39,405 nt of DNA from Spirochaetaceae bacterium. GTDB taxonomy: Bacteria; Spirochaetota; Spirochaetia; Treponematales; Breznakiellaceae. Of the stretch, positions 30,687 through 39,144 are shown in pieces (within the stretch, counting starts at the first letter, position 1; every line of letters begins with the position of its first letter). A program made the translations under genes and the position numbers. The DNA is taken from contig JAITJK010000003.1 of NCBI GenBank assembly GCA_031278935.1, forward strand, positions 1 to 39,405, read 5' to 3'. Under the pieces are notes generated by a model that did not search any database, was not told the origin of the DNA, and was given only the letters and a program-made list of their open reading frames with translations.

Positions 30687-33134
30687 CTAAGCACGCGGTC
30701 CGTCAGGGGTTACGCCTACCGTAGGTACGCGGCAGGCCTTTACCAGGTGGCAAAGGCCTCGGAATGCGTGGCCGTTTAATATCTCTAAGAGGGCGTCCAC
30801 CATGGCCATGGTGATTGCTCCGGCGCTCATCTTGGCCATACCCCGGAAAGGCATATTGTAAATGTACAGAATATTCAGATTGGGCTTGCCAGTACGTTGA
30901 ACCTTGGTCTTTTGATCCCTCATAAACCGGTACAAAAGCCGCCCCAGAAGACTCTTAGCATAGAAAAGCTGGGCGAAGGTGTCGTTCCGCCCCAATTCTT
31001 GCCTCCGATCCCAGAGCGCCGGAGGCAAAGGTCGGCCCAGAAGTCGGGCAAATTCCTCGTCCCCCACCGCAGCGACCGTCCCCTGGTAATAACTGGGCAG
31101 GGCGACGCGGTCATAAAGCCCCGCAACCGATACCCCGGGAACAAAAACCTCAGTTTGGAGACGAATGTCCTCACAAGATGCCCCCACCTGGATGGTGTAG
31201 CGCCCCTGTTCAGTCTCGAATCTACCGGTGCGGTGGTTGAAAAAGCGGAAGGCCTTCTCCTCCAGGGGAATGACCACCCGCCGGCTTTCCCCCGAGGCAA
31301 GGGCCACCCGGGTAAAGCCCTTAAGCTCCCGCCGGGGCCGGAAGAGGCCGCTCTCTCGCATACCGATGTAGACCTGAGGAACTTCCACTCCAGGCCGTCC
31401 GCCGGTATTGGTTAGCGTAAAGGCCGCTTCTCTAGGCCCCGCTTCCAGGTCCGTATAGGCGAAGGTCGTGTAGGTCAGACCGTAGCCGAAAGGAAAACGC
31501 ACCGGAATATCCGCGCTACTGTAATACCGGTAGCCCACATACAGGCCCTCCCGGTATTCTGCAGTCCGCTCCTGTCCAGGAAAATACCGAGCCGTAGGGG
31601 TATCCGCAAGGCTCAAGGGCCAGCTCTCGGCCAAGCGGCCCTGGGGTCCTTCTTTCCCGGTGAGGATGTCCACCACTGCCCCCGCGCCGGCCTGCCCGCC
31701 CAGATAGCCATGCACCAGGGCCGTGCAGCGGTCCAGCCAGGGGGTCTCTATGGGGGCGCCCCCGGCAAGAATCACCACAACACGCGGATTCACCGCGTGA
31801 ACCGCCTGAAGGAGCTCGATTTGGTTCTGGTGAATCCCTAAATGGGTGCGGTCAAGACCTTCGGTTTCGCTTAACTCATCCAGGCCCAGGTAAAGAAGGA
31901 TCACCTCCCCCCCACGGGCTGCCTCCACTGCCGCCGCCTTCAGGGTCGGATCCGCTTCTCCCCGGCGGCGAAAGCCCGGCGCGTAACCCGTAACGTGCAG
32001 ATCCGAGTTCTTGAGGCAGTCCAAGGGACTGTCCACCTGGAAGGGCTGCACCCCGGAAGAACCCGCCCCCTGGTAGCGGGGGGTTTCGGCAAAGTCCCCC
32101 ATCACCAGGACGGACGTCCTCGGGGCTAAGGGCAGGATCCCCTGGTCGTTCTTGAGGAGTACCACGCAGGAGCGTGCAGCCCGCCGAGCAAAAGCGTGAT
32201 GGGCCGCAGTGTCGATTTCCCCTACAGGCGGAGCGTCCCGCTGTACCGTAAACAAAACGCGCAAATAGGCGTGCACCATTTCATCCAGCATCGATTCGGG
32301 TAGTTCTCCGGCCTTGACTGCGGCCACTAAGGCCCGGTCGCTGTCCCCGCCGCTGGTGGGCATCTCTAGATGGTTCCCTGCCCGCAAGGCGGCCACCCGG
32401 TCATTGCTCCCTCCCCAATCGGTTACCACAAAGCCCGTAAAACCCCAGGTATCCACCAGAATAGAGCGCAGCAGATGCGGGTCTTCACTGGTGTAGGCAC
32501 CGTTCAAGCGGTTATAGGAGCTCATGAGGGTTAAGGGCTTTCCTTCGGTTACGGCGATCTCAAAGCCGGTGAGGTAAATCTCCTGCAAGGTGCGCTCGTC
32601 CATGATGGAATCGCTGTGCATCCGCAGGAGTTCCTGGTTATTGGCGGCAAAATGCTTAGGGCAGGCCGCGACGCCCTGGGACTGAATCCCCCGGATATAG
32701 GCGGCGGCCATCTTCCCGGCCAGATACGGGTCCTCGGAAAAGTATTCAAAATTGCGCCCGCACAAGGGGGAGCGTTTGATGTTCAAACCTGGACCCAAAA
32801 GGACCTGGACTCCCAAGGCCGCAGCCTCTTTGCCCAGATACCGGCCCACTTCCTCCCCTAAGGCCTCGTCCCAGGAATTGGCTACCGTCGCGGCGGTAGG
32901 GAAGCAAGTCGCAGGGAGGCTCGCGGTCAGTCCCAGGTGATCCGCGTTCCCCGCCTGCTTACGCAGCCCGCTGGGGCCGTCGGCGAGGTACAAGCGAGGG
33001 ATACGAAGGCGCTCCACCGCTTTCGTATAAAACTGGCCTCCTCCGGAACACAGGGAAACCTTTTCTTCTAGGGTCATGCGAGGGATGAGCTCCCAATACG
33101 AAACCTGGGGGGTCTCCGGTATGACAGTCTCCAT
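30687..33134 (-). CDS. Cytoplasmic beta-glucosidase, GH3
   Basis: The 815-residue enzyme has a GH3 N-terminal barrel with K-H-F-A-A-N-N-Q-E (160-168) and V-V-T-D-W-G-G (nucleophile Asp 239), a GH3 C-terminal sandwich, and a fibronectin type III-like region (about 560-640, P-Q-V-Y-I-G, then R-E-L-K-G-F). A helical tail of about 150 residues follows. There is no signal peptide, so it splits imported beta-glucosides such as cellobiose; other aryl- or xylo-glycosides are possible. AGGAGGAG precedes the ATG. A strong inverted repeat (33171-33199) lies upstream. Confidence 0.92.
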   Translation of the reverse strand: METVIPETPQVSYWELIPRMTLEEKVSLCSGGGQFYTKAVERLRIPRLYLADGPSGLRKQAGNADHLGLTASLPATCFPTAATVANSWDEALGEEVGRYLGKEAAALGVQVLLGPGLNIKRSPLCGRNFEYFSEDPYLAGKMAAAYIRGIQSQGVAACPKHFAANNQELLRMHSDSIMDERTLQEIYLTGFEIAVTEGKPLTLMSSYNRLNGAYTSEDPHLLRSILVDTWGFTGFVVTDWGGSNDRVAALRAGNHLEMPTSGGDSDRALVAAVKAGELPESMLDEMVHAYLRVLFTVQRDAPPVGEIDTAAHHAFARRAARSCVVLLKNDQGILPLAPRTSVLVMGDFAETPRYQGAGSSGVQPFQVDSPLDCLKNSDLHVTGYAPGFRRRGEADPTLKAAAVEAARGGEVILLYLGLDELSETEGLDRTHLGIHQNQIELLQAVHAVNPRVVVILAGGAPIETPWLDRCTALVHGYLGGQAGAGAVVDILTGKEGPQGRLAESWPLSLADTPTARYFPGQERTAEYREGLYVGYRYYSSADIPVRFPFGYGLTYTTFAYTDLEAGPREAAFTLTNTGGRPGVEVPQVYIGMRESGLFRPRRELKGFTRVALASGESRRVVIPLEEKAFRFFNHRTGRFETEQGRYTIQVGASCEDIRLQTEVFVPGVSVAGLYDRVALPSYYQGTVAAVGDEEFARLLGRPLPPALWDRRQELGRNDTFAQLFYAKSLLGRLLYRFMRDQKTKVQRTGKPNLNILYIYNMPFRGMAKMSAGAITMAMVDALLEILNGHAFRGLCHLVKACRVPTVGVTPDGPRA

Positions 33135-33170
33135 ACGCTCCTCCTATAAAAGTCATTGCTCATCATATTG

Positions 33171-33199
33171 CCCCAGAGCTTCCGCATGAAGCTCCGGGG
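33171..33199 (-). promoter_or_regulatory. Inverted repeat upstream of the GH3 gene
   Basis: CCCCAGAGCTTC and GAAGCTCCGGGG pair over 12 positions (one G-U) around CGCAT. A TATGAT -10-like box lies immediately downstream on the minus strand, about 30 bases before the ATG. It may be a repressor site overlapping the promoter. Confidence 0.5.
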
Positions 33200-33385
33200 T
33201 TCCTGTTTAAGAAGCAGACGCCCGGATTGGAACCCCTGTACAGTCATCTATCATGGAGGATATTAGGGGGCTGCAGGTTAGGGCTATAGACGTTAAACCG
33301 CGCCAGCGGGCGTATATCCCCATCACTACAAGTGCAGCGAAACAATCCAAGGGCAGTGACGGATCGGCTGGATAGCTTTGCCCAC

Positions 33386-33423
33386 CCCACTCCGCAGCCC
33401 CAATACACCTCTGCAGTAGGTGG
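33386..33423. repeat. 42-bp dispersed repeat, copy 7
   Basis: The core AATACACCTCTGCAGTAGG plus TGG is preceded by CTCCGCAGCCCC. It ends at the base next to the thioredoxin stop codon (33424-33426). Confidence 0.65.
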
Positions 33424-33747
33424 TTAGAGGAGGTCTTTAAAAAGGTTTTCTATGACAAGTTTGGTTTGGGAACCGGATTTTTGCCGGACTACCGCGCCCT
33501 GCTGATACACCACCATCACCGGTACTGTGGCAATGCCGTGGCGCTCTACCAGAGGCGGCTCTTCGTCTACGTTAAGCTTCGCCACTTTAAGTACCCCGGC
33601 GTATTCTTCGGCCAGTTCGTCCAGCACCGGCGCCAGCATTTTACAGGGCCCGCACCAGGGCGCCCAGAACTCCAATAAAACCGGGATAGGAGATTGTAGG
33701 ACTTCAGATTCAAAATTAGCCTCAGTTATGGCTAAGGTAGCACTCAT
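33424..33747 (-). CDS. trxA: Thioredoxin
   Basis: The 107-residue protein is a canonical thioredoxin. The active site F-W-A-P-W-C-G-P-C-K has Cys 32 and Cys 35, and the cis-proline segment A-T-V-P-V (about 73-77) is present. It reduces protein disulfides in the cytoplasm, fed by thioredoxin reductase (not in this window). AAGGAG precedes the ATG. The gene is divergent from the U32 gene and its stop is immediately followed by a 42-bp repeat. Confidence 0.97.
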   Translation of the reverse strand: MSATLAITEANFESEVLQSPIPVLLEFWAPWCGPCKMLAPVLDELAEEYAGVLKVAKLNVDEEPPLVERHGIATVPVMVVYQQGAVVRQKSGSQTKLVIENLFKDLL

Positions 33748-33826
33748 GTAAACTCCTTACTTCGCGGCCCCAAGGGCCTTCGCATATTTTTTCTACTATA
33801 CCGAGAAGGGCCTGAAAAATCTACGC

Positions 33827-33855
33827 TTGTTCTTAGGGAGCGGAAGCTCTATAAT
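33827..33855 (+). promoter_or_regulatory. Promoter of the U32 gene
   Basis: TTGTTC (33827-33832), 17 bases, TATAAT (33850-33855). Only nine bases separate the -10 from the ATG at 33865, so the leader would be absent or a few bases long. Confidence 0.7.
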
Positions 33856-33864
33856 GGCCTACCT

Positions 33865-36066
33865 ATGCAGTCAGTGGAATTACTTGCCCCTGCAGGGTCC
33901 CCGGAAGCCCTGGACGCGGCCATAGGCGAGGGCGCCGACGGGGTCTACCTGGGGCTTAAGACGTTTAATGCCCGGATGCGGAGCGCCAATTTTACCTACC
34001 CTCAATTTGAAACCGCCTTGCAGCGCCTGCACCGTATGGGCCGGAAGGTCTATGTAACGGTAAACACGGTCTTTGAACAACGGGAAGCGGACCGACTCTA
34101 TCAGCTCCTGCGCTATTTGGCCGCCTTGGGGCCGGATGCCCTGATCATTCAAGACCTGGGGCTTATACGCCTCGTCCGGGAGTATGTCCCTTCCTTAAAA
34201 CTCCACGCTTCCACCCAGATGAACGTCGCCTCCAGCCGAGGGGTGAATCTGCTTTCTAAATACGGCCTCTCCCGGGTGGTGCTGGCCCGGGAGCTGAGTC
34301 TTGAGGAAATCCAGGATATCCGCAGTCATACCAACATGGAGTTAGAGGTCTTTGTGCACGGCGCTTTATGTGTCAGTGCTTCGGGACTATGTCTGTTTTC
34401 CAGTTACCTGGGTGGCAAGTCCGCCAATCGGGGGATGTGTACCCAGGGCTGTAGGCGTTCCTTTAGGCCCGGCGGCCCTGAGGAGGCCCCGGCGAGGGGG
34501 GGCTATTATTTCAGCCCCTCGGACCTCCAGCTCTTTGAACAGGTCCCGGCCTTAGCCGCCGCTGGGGTTCACGCCTTCAAGATCGAGGGCCGTATGAAAA
34601 GCGCGGACTATGTGGGCGCGGTGGTGTCCGCCTACCGTAAGCTCATAGACGCCCTCTCCGGGAACGAGGCCCAGATCCATGAGGCCCTGACCCGGGGGCA
34701 GGCGATTTTACGCCAGGATTTCGCCCGGGAAAAGACGACCTTCTATGCCTTTACCCCCACCCAGGCTGGGCCTGCCGTTCCAGTAGCCTGGCTTCAGGCG
34801 GACCGGAACGGCGGAACCGGCATTCCCTTAGGCAGGATTCTCAAGGTGCAAGGAGCCGGCGCAGATCGTCGGGCCCTCATCCAGGGTGGGGATCCGCTGC
34901 CTGGTTTGGGGGACTCGGTGCGCTTCCATCGGGCGGATGACCGGGACCGGGAGTCCCACAAGTTACGTTTTATGCAGGAGGCCCCCCAGCAGGGGCCGCG
35001 GATGTGCTGGATTTCCCTGCCCCCAGGTTTTGAGACCGGGGATGCGGTGTACCTCATCCAGCGCAAGGAGCTGTCCAAAGGCTATACTCCGGTAATCCCT
35101 TCGGGGAGGAAAGGCGGGCGCAGGCAGCCCGGCTGGGAACAGGCCCCGGAGCTCAGGCTCCCCAAGGTCTCCAAGGTCCAGCGAAGCCTTTTTCCCGAAG
35201 GGCTGTACCTCGCGGTTTCTCGGCTGGAGGACCTGTATCTCCTCCAAGCCTCCCATCCAGCGCGGGTTATGCTGCACTATACCCGCAAGACCGCCGCTGC
35301 GCTGCTGGGGCCTACGCCGCGCTTGCCTTTTAAGAGCCCGGAGATTATCCTCGTTTTGGACCCCTACTTTCCCCAGGCCCTGAGCCGTCTTTTTGAGGAA
35401 GAAATCCCCGCGCTTATGCAGGCAGGGTATCGGCAGTTTGTGGTGAATAACCTGGGCCACTGCCCCTACTTTCGCGGGACCCAGGCCGCGTTGATTGCCG
35501 GTCCCTATCTCTACAGCTTTAACCGCTGGGCTCAGGCCTTTCTTTCTGGCCTGGGCTTAGATTATGCCGTTACGCCCCTGGAGAATAACCGGCAGAACCT
35601 GGAACGGACCGTAGAACCCCCGCGGCGGCCCTTTACGTTTATAACTCTTTTTGCCTACCCCGCACTTTTCCGCATCCGGGCGGACCTAGGGGCGACCTAC
35701 GCCTTCAGGCGTTTTACCGATTCCCGGGACGCCTCTTTCACCCTTATCAACAACCGCGAGGGATCTCTGCTGATTCCGGACCAGCCTCTTTCCCTGGTTG
35801 ATAAGCTGCCTTTTCTTGAGGCTGCGGGTTTTAGCCGGTTCATTCTGGACCTTTCAGGCCCTCCGCTGAAGAAAGGGGTGTACCAGGACCTGATGCGGGG
35901 GGTAAAGAACGCCCAACCCCTAGCCCACACCAGCCGCTTCAACTGGAAAAATGGCTTTTCCTCCCCGCCAGCGGGTTTAAAGTCCCTGACTGGCCGTGAT
36001 AGTGAGGGTTTGAGGGTCAGACCTCTGGAACCGAACCCCATCCCTGGGAACAAAGTCACCCTATAA
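33865..36066 (+). CDS. Peptidase U32 family protein (RlhA/TrhP-like)
   Basis: The 733-residue protein starts with E-L-L-A-P-A-G-S-P-E-A and G-A-D-G-V-Y-L-G-L, then has the U32 signature E-V-F-V-H-G-A-L-C-x-S-x-S-G-x-C and further cysteines C-T-Q-G-C, which are thought to help bind a cluster or metal. Family members in E. coli act in tRNA or 23S rRNA hydroxylation rather than as proven proteases. The length fits long U32 proteins with a C-terminal extension. There is no Shine-Dalgarno sequence and the -10 is close to the ATG. The last 35 or so residues (from about S-S-P-P-A-G) are coded by dispersed repeats and look added. Confidence 0.9.
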   Translation: MQSVELLAPAGSPEALDAAIGEGADGVYLGLKTFNARMRSANFTYPQFETALQRLHRMGRKVYVTVNTVFEQREADRLYQLLRYLAALGPDALIIQDLGLIRLVREYVPSLKLHASTQMNVASSRGVNLLSKYGLSRVVLARELSLEEIQDIRSHTNMELEVFVHGALCVSASGLCLFSSYLGGKSANRGMCTQGCRRSFRPGGPEEAPARGGYYFSPSDLQLFEQVPALAAAGVHAFKIEGRMKSADYVGAVVSAYRKLIDALSGNEAQIHEALTRGQAILRQDFAREKTTFYAFTPTQAGPAVPVAWLQADRNGGTGIPLGRILKVQGAGADRRALIQGGDPLPGLGDSVRFHRADDRDRESHKLRFMQEAPQQGPRMCWISLPPGFETGDAVYLIQRKELSKGYTPVIPSGRKGGRRQPGWEQAPELRLPKVSKVQRSLFPEGLYLAVSRLEDLYLLQASHPARVMLHYTRKTAAALLGPTPRLPFKSPEIILVLDPYFPQALSRLFEEEIPALMQAGYRQFVVNNLGHCPYFRGTQAALIAGPYLYSFNRWAQAFLSGLGLDYAVTPLENNRQNLERTVEPPRRPFTFITLFAYPALFRIRADLGATYAFRRFTDSRDASFTLINNREGSLLIPDQPLSLVDKLPFLEAAGFSRFILDLSGPPLKKGVYQDLMRGVKNAQPLAHTSRFNWKNGFSSPPAGLKSLTGRDSEGLRVRPLEPNPIPGNKVTL
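35964..36024. repeat. Composite repeat at the end of the U32 gene
   Basis: Three elements lie in series: CCCGCCAGCGGGTTTAA (35964-35980, identical to the reverse complement of 19244-19260), the TCCCTGACTG block shared with 23528-23537, and a GGGTCAGACC palindrome (36014-36024). All are read as protein. Confidence 0.65.
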
Positions 36067-36101
36067 GTACCTAGACCCCACAAGGTGGAGGACCGGTTTA
36101 G

Positions 36102-36157
36102 CCCTAACCTCACGGCATCCCAATATGCCTCCATGGCAGATGGTCCATGGCAGATGG
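36102..36157. repeat. 42-bp dispersed repeat, copy 8, plus an extra half unit
   Basis: It begins CCCTAACCTCACGGCATCC and ends AATATGCCTCCATGGCAGA plus TGG at 36143. A second CCATGGCAGATGG (36145-36157) follows and abuts the TAG stop of the HAD gene (36158-36160). It fills the gap between convergent genes. Confidence 0.8.
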
Positions 36158-36985
36158 CTAGCGGTGGCTTTGTAGAACCTGTTCTATCACTTTAATCACC
36201 CCGAAGTTGTCGTTGGAATCCGCCAAAAACCGTGCATATTGGCGCATATCCTCAGGGGCATTGGCAACGATATAACTATAGTGTACCGATTGCAGCATTT
36301 CTTTATCGTTGTAATGGTCCCCAAAAGCCATCATCTGTTCCGTCCTAATGCCTAAGCGTGCCCCGAGGGTCTGTAGGGCTTTGCCTTTATGGACGCCAAA
36401 GTTCATAATATCAATCCAGACCGTATCCCCTAGAGTTACCGAAAAATCCCCGCCGTATTTCGCCTTAAAGTGGGTTTCATACCACGTTTTACTATTCTTT
36501 TGAGGGAAATACACGGTAAATTTATTCGCTTCTACGGCCAGATCAGCGAGATTCGATACAAAGGTGATTTTTGAGTAAAAATACCGTAAATATGCCTCAT
36601 ACCGCCGGTGTTGTTCCGGCGCGTAAGCCTCGGTCATGCCGCAAAGAATCGGGATTCCGTCGGTCTCGTCCTGTACGAAACGAATCATCTCGTGGTAGGC
36701 CCCAACCTTCAAGAGGTCCCTAAACAGCATGGTTCCCTTATGGCTTATAAGTCCGCCGTTGTCGCTGATAAAACTCATATGCGGGATGAGGGACGCAAAA
36801 AAGGCTTCTAGGGTATATAAGGCCCGGCCGCTGGCAATAACCACCGTAATACCCAAGGCGTCCAAGGCTGGCACACAGCGGTTAAAATCTGGAGGCAATG
36901 CCCCTTGGCTCGTAAGCAGGGTGTTATCCATATCTGCGGCAATGAGCCGTATACCCCGCAAGGCTTTCTCATCAGGACTCTTCAT
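36158..36985 (-). CDS. Cof-type HAD phosphatase
   Basis: The 275-residue protein has HAD motif I D-M-D-N-T (18-22), motif II with S-G-R-A (about 53-56), a type IIB cap, and motif IV G-D-H-Y-N-D. This is the Cof/YidA group, which dephosphorylates sugar phosphates, FMN or pyridoxal phosphate; the substrate cannot be told. AGGAGGA precedes the ATG. It is 57 bases upstream of the aroC stop on the same strand. Confidence 0.9.
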   Translation of the reverse strand: MKSPDEKALRGIRLIAADMDNTLLTSQGALPPDFNRCVPALDALGITVVIASGRALYTLEAFFASLIPHMSFISDNGGLISHKGTMLFRDLLKVGAYHEMIRFVQDETDGIPILCGMTEAYAPEQHRRYEAYLRYFYSKITFVSNLADLAVEANKFTVYFPQKNSKTWYETHFKAKYGGDFSVTLGDTVWIDIMNFGVHKGKALQTLGARLGIRTEQMMAFGDHYNDKEMLQSVHYSYIVANAPEDMRQYARFLADSNDNFGVIKVIEQVLQSHR

Positions 36986-37042
36986 AGTCCTCCTCCTCTA
37001 GAACTCAGGTTATCTAACGTAACGGTAGGAACCGTATCATTC

Positions 37043-38152
37043 CTAGCTCTCCAGGCGATTACAGCGGCGTAAGAGTAGTAGATCCGCCAGAACCAAGGCG
37101 GTCATGGCCTCCACCACCGGAACCGCTCGGGGAACCATGCATACGTCGTGGCGGCCCTGGATGATAAGCTCCCGGATTGCCCCCCGGCGATCCACGGTCT
37201 GTTGAAGCTGGCCAATAGACGGTACCGGTTTGAAAGCTACCCGGAATTCCAGAGGCATCCCCGTGGCGATCCCTCCCAGAACACCCCCGGCCTGGTTTTC
37301 CGGATACGCGAGCCCTGGTACGCCGGGAGGAAGCGGCGAAATCTCCACCGGAACCGGCCGGTCGTTCAGAGCAGAACCCCGGCCCTGGGCTGCGGCGAAA
37401 CCCGCGCCGAACTCAATGCCCTTAGCCGCCCCCAGAGACAGCATGGCCATGGCCAGCAGGGCGTCCAGTTTTCCAAAGACCGGCTCCCCCAACCCCGGCG
37501 GAAGGCCCTCTACCCGGCAGGAAACCGTACCCCCGGCACTGTCTCTTTCCTTGCGGATGGCTTCAATCACCGTAAGTACCTGGGCAGCGGTTTCTCGGTG
37601 GGGGATACGCAGGGGATTTTTCTCCCCTTCTTCCAGATCGAACCCCGGATCCTCCGGCCCCGGAACCAGGATCCCTGCGACCTGGGAGGTCCATGCCCGG
37701 ATCGTGATGCCGTATTCCCGCAGCAGGGCCTTAGCCACGGCCCCCGCAGCCACCCGCCCAAGGGTTTCCCGGCCTGAGGTCCGTCCTCCACCTCGGTGAT
37801 CCCGGATCCCGTACTTGGCCTCCCAGGTCCAGTCCGCATGACCGGGCCGGTACAGGTCCCGGAGGTCCTCGTAATCCCCGGAACGCTGGTTGGTATTCCG
37901 CACCACGATGGCAATAGGGGTTCCCAGGGTCTTGCCCTCAAAAACGCCGGAAAGGAGTTCCGGGAGATCCGCTTCCTGCCGGGTGGTGGCGGTGCCCCCC
38001 CCCCCGGGCCGCCGCCGCGCGAGCTCCCGACGGATTACATCGGTCTCCAAGGGAATACCCGCAGGGCACCCGGCCACCACGCAGCCTAGGGCAGGACCAT
38101 GGGATTCTCCAAAAGTCATAACCCGAAAGATCCTGCCAAACTGATTTCCCAT
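37043..38152 (-). CDS. aroC: Chorismate synthase
   Basis: AroC converts EPSP to chorismate with reduced FMN, the last shikimate step. Signatures are G-E-S-H-G (15-19), R-R-x-P-G followed by E-A-D (about 47-62), the R-P-G-H-A-D and G-G-R-T-S-G-R-E-T region and the C-terminal R-H-D region. The length of 369 is normal. An 11-nt G run (gene sense, 37995-38005) codes the glycines after R-R-R-P. The gene starts six bases after the PfkB stop, with AGGACG as a weak ribosome site. No other shikimate gene is near. Confidence 0.97.
   Translation of the reverse strand: MGNQFGRIFRVMTFGESHGPALGCVVAGCPAGIPLETDVIRRELARRRPGGGGTATTRQEADLPELLSGVFEGKTLGTPIAIVVRNTNQRSGDYEDLRDLYRPGHADWTWEAKYGIRDHRGGGRTSGRETLGRVAAGAVAKALLREYGITIRAWTSQVAGILVPGPEDPGFDLEEGEKNPLRIPHRETAAQVLTVIEAIRKERDSAGGTVSCRVEGLPPGLGEPVFGKLDALLAMAMLSLGAAKGIEFGAGFAAAQGRGSALNDRPVPVEISPLPPGVPGLAYPENQAGGVLGGIATGMPLEFRVAFKPVPSIGQLQQTVDRRGAIRELIIQGRHDVCMVPRAVPVVEAMTALVLADLLLLRRCNRLES
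37995..38005 (-). repeat. 11-nt homopolymer in aroC (poly-G in the gene sense)
   Basis: Eleven consecutive C on the plus strand within the N-terminal third of aroC. The frame is intact at this length. Confidence 0.85.
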
Positions 38153-38158
38153 AGCGTC

Positions 38159-39088
38159 CTATACCCCTTCCAGTTCCGCCAAGGTCGGCGGATTCGCCCC
38201 AGACCGGGTACACACCAGCGCTGCGGCTTTATTGGCAAACGCCAGGGCCTGGGCCAGTTCATCCTCGGTTAAGGCGGCGACGAGGTCCGGGGCAAGATGC
38301 TCGTACAGGGCGAGCCAAGCAACGAAAGCTCCGTGAAAGGTATCCCCTGCGCCGATGGTATCCACCACGGGAACGGACCGTCCCGCCGTCTTCACCCGCA
38401 GGATCTCGTCATCTTCCTTCCGCAGCAGGGCCACCGCCCCAGCAGACCCGTGAGTGAGCAGCACTAAGCGGACCCCCAGGCTTAAGGCCCGGCGCAGCGC
38501 GGTTGGGAGGTCCTGATCCGGGTAGATATAGGCCAGATCTTCGGCAGAGACCTTAAGGATATGCACCGCCTTGAGCCAGCCTTCAAACCGGCGGATATAG
38601 GCCTCCCGGTCAGGGATCATGAAGGGCCGGATATTGGGGTCCAAGGAGATGAGCCGCCCCGCGCTCCCTGCGTACTCCCGGAAGATCACGGACTCAATGG
38701 CCGAGGCGCTGGGCTCCATGGTCATGGCAATGGAACCAAAGAGGAGGCACCGGACCGCGTCCGGCAGGGGATTCGGCATATCCTCTGGGCACAGGGACCG
38801 GTCTGCGGTTCCCTGGGTATAGAAGCTATACTCCGGCCCTTTGCCGGATGGGAGATGGACAAAGGCCAAAGTGGTAGGCTCAGGGGAGCGGATAAGCAGG
38901 TCCGTGTATACCTGGTTTTGCCGGAGCGTGGCTACCAAACGTTCTCCAAAGAAATCCCGGGACAGCCGCCCCAGGAACCGCACCCGTACGCCTAATCGCG
39001 CAATCGCCAAGGCCGTGTTAAAAGGACTCCCCCCCGGAATGGGCAGGGACACCATATCCATCAACGCTTCACCGCAGCATACTATCAT
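38159..39088 (-). CDS. PfkB-family carbohydrate kinase (fructokinase-like)
   Basis: The 309-residue protein opens C-C-G-E-A-L-M-D-M and has G-G-S-P-F-N-T-A-L-A-I-A-R-L-G, the sugar-binding part, and D-T-I-G-A-G-D-T-F (243-251), whose Asp 249 is the catalytic base. Pattern and length fit fructokinases, but other sugars are possible. AAGGAG precedes the ATG. It heads a short aroC-linked transcript. Confidence 0.9.
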   Translation of the reverse strand: MIVCCGEALMDMVSLPIPGGSPFNTALAIARLGVRVRFLGRLSRDFFGERLVATLRQNQVYTDLLIRSPEPTTLAFVHLPSGKGPEYSFYTQGTADRSLCPEDMPNPLPDAVRCLLFGSIAMTMEPSASAIESVIFREYAGSAGRLISLDPNIRPFMIPDREAYIRRFEGWLKAVHILKVSAEDLAYIYPDQDLPTALRRALSLGVRLVLLTHGSAGAVALLRKEDDEILRVKTAGRSVPVVDTIGAGDTFHGAFVAWLALYEHLAPDLVAALTEDELAQALAFANKAAALVCTRSGANPPTLAELEGV

Positions 39089-39133
39089 CTATATCTCCTT
39101 ACCGTGTAGTTACCATTCGCCCTGGAGGTCATT

Positions 39134-39144
39134 GGGGTCAGACC
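39134..39144. repeat. GGGGTCAGACC palindrome copy
   Basis: A partial copy of the dispersed palindrome, between the BadF-type and PfkB genes, followed at 39147-39166 by GAAGCAATCCTTCGCTTC, a small hairpin of the CATTGC-repeat type. Confidence 0.6.
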
